Part shown: positions 57,589 through 64,000 of the stretch, in pieces
Layout: each line of letters starts with the position of its first letter
How positions within the stretch are numbered: the first letter of the stretch is position 1
DNA from: Flectonema sp. DT1601
Taxonomy: Eukaryota; Euglenozoa; Diplonemea; Diplonemida; Diplonemidae
Direction of reading: 5' to 3'
DNA length: 64,000 nucleotides
NCBI GenBank assembly: GCA_964019425.1
Contig: OZ025842.1
Coordinates: forward strand, 620,001 to 684,000
Translations under genes and position numbers: made by a program
Notes under the pieces: generated by a model
Told to the model about the DNA's origin: nothing
Database searches by the model: none
The model's input: only the letters and a program-made list of their open reading frames with translations

Positions 57589-60135
57589 ATGTCCACCTCA
57601 ACTCAAGGTGTTCAGCCTGCTGAGTATGCAAGACTCTTGGGCGTGAACACAATAGCGATTGCTGTAACTAACGAAGAACTCGACAAACTCGGCAACATTG
57701 CTGTAAAGCCGGAAGAAGCCTTAACGGGTGATGAGATAACCTTCAGGAACAAATGCCTTTTCCGTTCTGAAACTCTCAAACGTCATAGCGAGAAACTCGA
57801 GAACACATTAGTGGAACAGCAGGAGGAAAGAAACAAGCTGCTTGACTTGTTGAATACTTCTAAGGTATACCTTTTACTTTTTGTTTGTAACGCATTTCGG
57901 GGGAAACCTGTCTGAACAGGTCCAACCTTTTTTTGTATTGGTCACAGTACAGCCCTTCGGGCTGATTGTTTTCAATGGAGCTGAGGTATATTTTTTTACA
58001 TTTTCTTTAACCCATTACGGGCGGGGGTAAAAACCGGTTTTTTGACTTCTTTTGAAAAAAGAGTAAACGGGGAAAAGGGGTAGGGATACCTAAGGTATCC
58101 CTACCCCTTTTCCCTGTATATTTGGTCACATTACAGCCCTGGGATTGATTGTTGCTGCTATACTTGTTCACTAAAAAACCTATCACCCACGCAGAAGATG
58201 CTTGTTGTTCCTTACACAGCAGATGATTTAGTGAGGATTTTTGACCTTTCAAAAATGAGAAAGGATTATGCGGATAAGCCGCTCCTTGAAAGGGACGATG
58301 CACACACAGCACTTTGCAAGGCATTGGATTCAGAACGTGAAAATGAAAGGTGGAGTGTCATAACAACTGTAGGAATCCCAGGTTCAGGAAAGACCTTTTT
58401 GTTGCGTAAAGGGATCATGCATGAATGGTATCCCGAGCGAGCTATTATGATGACCTTTTATGAAGATACACAGATTATCGATGATGGGAAGATGGGTCGG
58501 CTTGTTGCCTTTGCTCGTCAGCTTGTCCAGTCAAACACCGGACAAGATGTGGATTTCAACCGCATTGTAGACTTCCATGGTGTGATCACAGCCTTTCGAC
58601 AGAAGCTTGAGCTATCTGATGAGACCCCTTTGATTGTCTGTGTTGATGAACTTATTAAATTGCGTGAACATCACATTATGGAGCTTCGGAAACAAAGTGT
58701 GGATGAATCAGAACTCAAGAGTCGTGCAACAGATCGATGCAAAGCGCTGAGAACTGCCCTGATGGCCTATCAGGACAGATGCACCAATAACAAGTTACCC
58801 GAGATACGATTTGTCTGGACGTCACTCACCGAATTGTTTGATAACGAAGTGACCGAGTCTGTAGGTAGTTGTCGTCAGATCGTTCACATACCATTAACAA
58901 ACCTAACTCATGAAAATGCCCTGAATCTATTGAGTGACGAGCTTAAAAGGGCAGGGGATCTGGTAACTGAGTGGTCATTGAATATGTGTGCTGGTAATCC
59001 CCGTGCGATTGTGAGTCTCCCCGGAGTGATTAATGACGGAAAGTGTTTTGGTACAGCTGGTCTTGCTTCACGCATAGCTAGTGGACTTCATAGTGCATGC
59101 ATGTTTCAAACGCTTCACATTTCATTTGTTGAGGACCACCTCGCTGCAGTTCTCACAAAGTCACTCAACAGTGCCACAACGGATGCATTAAGAATTAGGG
59201 GTGCTCTCCACAAACTCTCCAATGGTGTTGAATGCTTAATTCCAAGTTTGGTTTGGGCATGGGCAAATGAAAACCGCACAAAGCTGGTTGGGGAGTGGTT
59301 GATTGAATATTTCGGCAGTGATGCAAACATGAACCCCAAAACATTTGAAGAGACAACACTCTACTTTGAAGGGCTTCTGAACCATGCATACAGACAGCTG
59401 GAGAAAACACCATTTCTGAGTGAATATTTTGATGGGGCTGTCTATATCCAGGAAAACATAAAAGCATTGATTGTTCACCCCAGGAAAGTGTTAAAAGTGG
59501 AAGAACCTTCATCCCTTAGCAGCTTGGGATCTGAAGAGCTTTACAATAAGCTCCAATCTGGACAAGCTGTGTACTCGAAAAATGTTATCGAAAAAGGTGT
59601 TGACTTTCTGATCCCTTTGATGCTCTCTGAAGGAGAGAAAAAGGCAACGCTCTACTTATTCTGTGCCCAGTGCAAACTAACTAAGAGAGTCGATAACCTC
59701 CAAGAAGTAGAAACGAAGGCTGTGGAAATTCCAGCTGTCCGGGAACTCCAGGCTTGGGCGAATATAAACAAGAAACCACTTAATGTACATGGTCTTTATT
59801 TCACCACACACACACCCAAGCTTCAAACTGCAAAGCGGAAGGGTGTTTGGTTCACAAAGAATTCTATGGAGAAGTGGCTGAGCAGACTTGGTTTGCCAAG
59901 AGTCAATTACCACCATGCAAGAACCTCGGCATCTGGTAGCTCCGCTGACCCTGCATCACCAAAACATAAAGAATCAAAGGAAAATTCCAATCAAATACCC
60001 CACGACACCACTAGAAATAAATTAAAAAGACACCTTTCAGAAAGCAGCAACGATACACCAAATCTAAGGTCTGAACCAACTGGTAGAGTTACTAAGAGAG
60101 GCAAAAGCCATGTGTCGGAGGAAAATAACTGGTAA
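57589..60135 (+). CDS. Crinkler/RHS-type (CR) protein: coiled-coil head, P-loop ATPase, nuclease-like end
   Basis: Two exons: join(57589..57864, 58195..60135), 738 aa, phase-0 intron of 330 nt. Exon 1 encodes a 92-residue head with a coiled coil (FRSETLKRHSEKLENTLVEQ). Exon 2 encodes a P-loop ATPase: Walker A GIPGSGKT (about 152-159), Walker B LIVCVDEL, then a sensor-like VWTSLTEL and NPRAIVSLPG. The C-terminal part has GVDFLIP and LYLFCAQCKL, a D..Q-x-K arrangement typical of restriction-nuclease folds in Crinkler and trypanosome RHS proteins, followed by a basic tail (KRHLSE, RVTKRGKSH) that could be nuclear-targeting. In that family such proteins act in the nucleus, in conflicts or as effectors; here the role is inferred. 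The frame is intact. Confidence 0.7.
58070..58114. repeat. Perfect 21-bp inverted repeat in CR intron
   Basis: Arms 58070-58090 and 58094-58114 are perfectly complementary with a 3-nt loop TAA (centre TAGGGATACC / GGTATCCCTA). The intron of the second CR copy lacks it, so it is an insertion or local inverted duplication since the copies split. Confidence 0.95.
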
Positions 60136-61691
60136 TAATGTAAAAAAACCCGCACTAGAGATACCCGTCGAGGCTCGCTTCGCTCGCTTTGTTTTGTTTT
60201 TGTTTTTTTGAATTCAACTTGTTTTTCCTTTGGTTGAGTATGCTAAAATGACAACGATGGCTGGGTTATTATAATGGATATGTGGATTATTTCAAGTTAA
60301 CCATTTTACCATTTTTATCCTTGTGAACAACTTTGTTCTAGTTACCTCTGTTTTTCTATTTCCTGTATTAGGCTTTTTGGGCTTTCCTCTTTTGGGTCCC
60401 CAAACAAAAGACAGCCGTCAGCGGGTATCGAAAAGTGCGGGTTCGCACATCCAAAAAAAGAAGAGTTTTTTTTCCTTGGAACCCAAAAAATCCCCAATAC
60501 TGATAATAATGTAAAAAAGCCCACGGTAGCTCAAAATTTTATTTAGGTAATATGCCACCAAAACTGCGCACCTATTAAAAATCATTGTCAGCGTTGCAGC
60601 TGACATGTTCATTCACCGATTATTTTTTTTTTTTCTGCAATAAAATTACTATTCATCTTGCCTTTCGAACCATAACAATTTCCCCTTTATCAGATTTCTC
60701 TATCCCTGTGTTCACCACACTCAATAATCTTTAATAAGGGCCTGGCAAAACCCCTGCGTAGAAGTAATCTGCACCCTTTTACAGTGTAGATGCTTCTAAG
60801 TTGTTGATCTCAGTTTGTGTTATTCATTACTTTATCATCATTTTCTCTCTCAGGTGCAATACAGTGATGGAAAGCTAATTACCCCAAATTCCTTGGAACC
60901 CAAAAAACCCCCCAGCCAGTTTTTTGATTCCCAACTTCTTCAAACTATTTTTTTTATCTTTTTTTTTTTTTTTTGCATTCAACAAGTATTGTAGGAACGA
61001 AAAAGAATGTTGGGCAGCACACGTAAACCTCCTTTAGCTTTATTAGTTTAAGTCGGTTCACGGTTTCGTGCACAAACAAAAATATAGTGTAATATCATTA
61101 TTTTCTGTATGGTTTTTAAGATAAAGCCGATTCTTTTTTGATCGTCCATCCATGAGATAGGATGGATGACGCCATGCCTTGTCGCTGACAAGCGCATGAA
61201 GAACCTTCCCTCTCTTATTTTTTCGAGGTTGAAACCCGAAACCGGATCATTATTATTTGTTTTGATGTCCTTACGATTTATTGAGTGATCTGATTATTTT
61301 GTACACAAAACAATCCCAACACAGCACATGATAAGAATTATGGTGACTGAAATTAATGTTCACTTTTGGAATGTCGAGTATTGCTGTAGGCATGTATTAA
61401 ATCATCTCATCCACAGTTTCACCTTTCGACCCACAACACTGGCTGTAGAGGACAGAAAAGTGATTATTGACAAAGATTGAAAAAGAAACCGGTTAATTAT
61501 GAAGTGCTTTAAAGCCGATGCAAGTAAGCAGGGGATTTAATACAGGTCATCCAGTTTTTACAATCTATTTCCCCCACGTATCATCAAATACCAGTATATA
61601 CGGCTATTGACAGAGAGCCGCCCCCCTTCCTGGTGTTCGTCTTTTTCTATGGTTAATTTTCAAGACAATATAATGTATTAATTAAGTACTC
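60136..61691. other. Intergenic between CR copies
   Basis: Short direct repeats only: TTCCTTGGAACCCAAAAAA at about 60472 and 60889, and TAATAATGTAAAAAA followed by (A/G)CCC.C at about 60133 and 60503. GCTCGCTTCGCTCGC at about 60174 is a short palindromic run, and GTGCG-GGTT-CGCAC at 60435 a small hairpin. No gene recognised. Confidence 0.5.
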
Positions 61692-63300
61692 ATGAGTTTT
61701 ATAAAAAGCTGTTACGGTAACATAGGCAAGTGGCGCTCAACTATGTTCACGTGGCCTCCAGTGGTATTATTTATTTATTTGCAGTCATTTACTACACTGC
61801 CGCTGACAGTCAAGATTGTCGGAGAAATTGTTGTTCCTTTTGAGCTTGAAAATGCAGTATCAAATTACCCCACAACAACAGCAACAACAACCACAAAACA
61901 AATGTCTGGCTCATCAACTGATGTTCAGCCTGCTGTGACAGAGAAAGACGAACACAGAAAGTACTTGAAAGAGACTAGAGAGCGGATTGCAGCAGTCGAA
62001 TCGATTGTGATAGCAGAAAGTCAGCAGATCGCCCTCGATGCAACACAAGAAGGAATTAAAGCTGTGGCAGAAGCGAGGGGCGGCCTCAACCAATACCTAC
62101 AGAATCTGGTTGCCACGGAGAAGACGCTATTTGACTTGTTAAAGCCAGCTGAGGTATATTTTTTGCATTTTCTTTAACCCATTACGGGCGTAAAAACCGG
62201 TTTTTTGACTTCTTTTGAATAAAGAGCAAACGGGGGAAAGGTGGTCACATTACAGCACAGGGATTGATTGTTGCTGCTATACTTGTTCACTAAAAAACCT
62301 ATCACCCAGAAGATGCTTGTTGTTCCTTACACAGCAGATGATTTAGTGAGGATTTTTGACCTTTCAAAAATGAGAAAGGATTATGCGGATAAGCCGCTCC
62401 TTGAAAGGGACGATGCACACACAGCACTTTGTAATGCATTGGATTCAGAACGTGAAAATGAAAGGTGGGGTGTCATAACAACTGTAGGAATCCCAGGTTC
62501 AGGAAAGACCTTTTTGTTGCGTAAAGGGATCATGCATGAATGGTATCCCGAGCGAGCTATTATGATGACCTTTTATGAAGATTCACAGATTATCGATGAT
62601 GGGAAGATGGGTCGGCTTGTTGCCTTAGCTCGTCAGCTTGTCCTGTCAAACACCAGACGAGATGTGGATTTCAACCGCATTGTAGACTTGTAGACTTACA
62701 TGGAGTGATCACAGCCTTTCGACAGAAGCTTGAGCTATCTGATGAGATCCCTTTGATTGTCTGTGTTGATGAACTTATTAAATTGCGTGAACATCACATT
62801 ATGGAGCTTCGGAAACAAAGTGTGGATGAATCAAATCTCAAGAGTCGTGCAACAGATCGATGCAAAGCGCTGAGAACTGCCTGATGGCCTATCAGGACAG
62901 ATGCACCAATAACAAGTTACCCGAGATACGATTTGTCTGGACGTCACTCACCGAATTGTTTGATAACGAAGTGACCGAGTCTGTAGGTAGTTGTCGTCAG
63001 ATCGTTCACATACCATTAACAAACCTAACTCATGAAAATGCCCTGAATCTATTGAGTGACGAGCTTAAAAGGGCAGGGGATCTGGTAACTGAGTGGTCAT
63101 TGAATATGTGTGCTGGTAATCCCCGTGCGATTGTGAGTCTCCCCGGAGTGATTAATGACGGAAAGTGTTTTGGTACAGCTGGTCTTGCTTCACGCATAGC
63201 TAGTGGACTTCATAGTGCATGCATGTTTCAAACGCTTCACATTTCATTTGTTGAGGACCACCTCGCTGCAGTTCTCACAAAGCCGCTCAACAGTGCCACA
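61692..63300 (+). pseudogene. Second CR copy, broken and truncated
   Basis: Fossil of the CR family. Its head exon (about 61902-62153, possibly extended 5' to 61692) is coiled-coil and shares only a VQPA start with the first copy's head; both heads end at the same splice position. The intron and ATPase exon (from 62310) are very similar to copy 1 at DNA level, so the duplication is young. It carries about two internal breaks and ends at 63300, where a Penelope-like element is joined to it. The nuclease-like end is absent. Confidence 0.75.
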
Positions 63301-64000
63301 CCACAGCAAGTTTACTAATCTTGCGATTTTTCTAAAAACTACCCTGAGAGGTTACATCAGTAATATGCCACCATTACAAAACAATAATGAACTACAAACG
63401 GTACAAAAAGAGATTACTAAAATCAAAGAACACATGGATTTTCTCCAGATTGACAAGACAACACACGACCTAGCTCTGTGTTGTAGACATTTGTACCAAC
63501 AAACCCTCAACAACCAAATCAACGGTTGTAATGTCTACAAAGAATACAACATTGAAGAGACCAAAGAGGAAATGATTAGGTTAGAAAAACTTAACAAAAA
63601 ACACGGCTTCAGACACACAAACAACTTACCATATCTTTATGGTAGTCCGAAGTTTCACAAGAAACCGATGAAGTTTCATAGCTGGTTCTTCCTCAAAAAC
63701 AAACTTCGATATTCAAAAGGAAGGTGACAACTGTTTGTTTAGAGGCAAACCTCTCACTACAACCGCCAAGATGTCAAAAGAACTGTCAGGCATCTTAAAA
63801 AAAATGCGTTCGTTTAGAATTAAAACGATAGAAAAAGAGGAAGAAAGGAAAACCGGAATACAGAAATATTTCATAGTTGACAATGTTGATGAGGTAGCGA
63901 AGTATATTAAAGCTAACTACACTTGTCTCAGCTATAGAAATGTTAAGTCCTTTGACTTTAGTGACATGTACACTAATTTACCGCACAAGGAAATACTTGA
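63301..64000 (+). mobile_element. Penelope-like retroelement, partial, runs off window
   Basis: Starts where homology to CR copy 1 stops. Reads NLPYLYGSPKFHKKP and, further on, LTTTAKMSKELSGIL and KSFDFSDMYTNLPHKE, which match the N-terminal and first catalytic blocks of Penelope-like reverse transcriptases (PY.Y..PK.HK and SFD...(L/M)YT.(I/L)PH). The metal-binding YADD-type motif and any GIY-YIG endonuclease would lie beyond 64000. The visible part has at least one break in frame. The upstream part (KEITKIKEHMDFLQIDKTTHDLALCC) is probably its N-terminal domain. Confidence 0.75.

Noticed and set aside
60430-60455. GGTTCGCAC hairpin as a tRNA T-arm, and GGTTCGA at 38175
   Set aside because: No acceptor, D or anticodon arms could be folded around either site.
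1-64000. CRISPR array, rRNA genes, telomeric repeats
   Set aside because: No regularly spaced short repeats with unique spacers, no rRNA genes and no telomere-like arrays were seen.

Overview
This window is nuclear DNA of a unicellular eukaryote. Evidence: spliceosomal GT-AG introns (mostly 60-130 nt), standard stop codons (TAA, TAG and TGA all end genes), very long A/T homopolymer runs, and typical eukaryotic proteins (kinesin-14, TBC RabGAP, LIM/kinase protein, DEAH helicase, MTAP). A CCDC13-like and a Dpy-30-motif protein hint at a ciliated or flagellated lineage. I cannot name the species. || Layout: every well-supported gene (about 18) lies on the + strand, and almost every start codon is preceded within about 10-130 nt by a pyrimidine tract ending in AG. 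This looks like a one-directional gene array with 5' splice acceptors (spliced-leader trans-splicing or 5'-UTR introns). 1-2819: 3' part of a protein built of 129-residue repeats. 2.8-6.8 kb: homopolymer-rich non-coding island. 6.8-10.4 kb: Dpy-30-motif protein and a SERBP1/HABP4-like ribosome-associated protein. 10.4-14.8 kb: hybrid histidine kinase with two GAF domains. 15.2-22.0 kb: helical putative organellar protein, then a 1619-aa IQ-motif protein with 20 SQTSP repeats. 22.8-27.9 kb: large cysteine-rich surface protein of different base composition. 29.1-33.4 kb: six-exon receptor with LamG, cadherin-like and galactose-binding-like ectodomain, one membrane span and a degenerate class III cyclase domain. 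36-54 kb: CCDC13-like, arginine-phosphatase-like LMW-PTP, SH3-kinesin-14, a small unknown, kinase-LIM-zinc-ribbon protein, membrane cyclophilin, DHX35-like helicase, MTAP and a TBC protein. || 54-64 kb is accessory: weak ORFs, then an intact Crinkler/RHS-type (CR) gene (coiled-coil head exon, P-loop ATPase, QxK nuclease-like C-terminus), then a second, broken and recently duplicated copy with a different head that is cut off by a Penelope-like retroelement running off the window end. || Dispersed through the intergenic DNA is a family of short elements (22.3, 28.9, 34.3 and a partial one at 54.3 kb) sharing two hairpins whose stems differ in sequence but keep pairing. It is a candidate undescribed non-coding RNA or SINE. 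The strongest novelty candidates are that family, the modular CR locus, the pseudocyclase receptor and the one-way gene array with leader acceptors.
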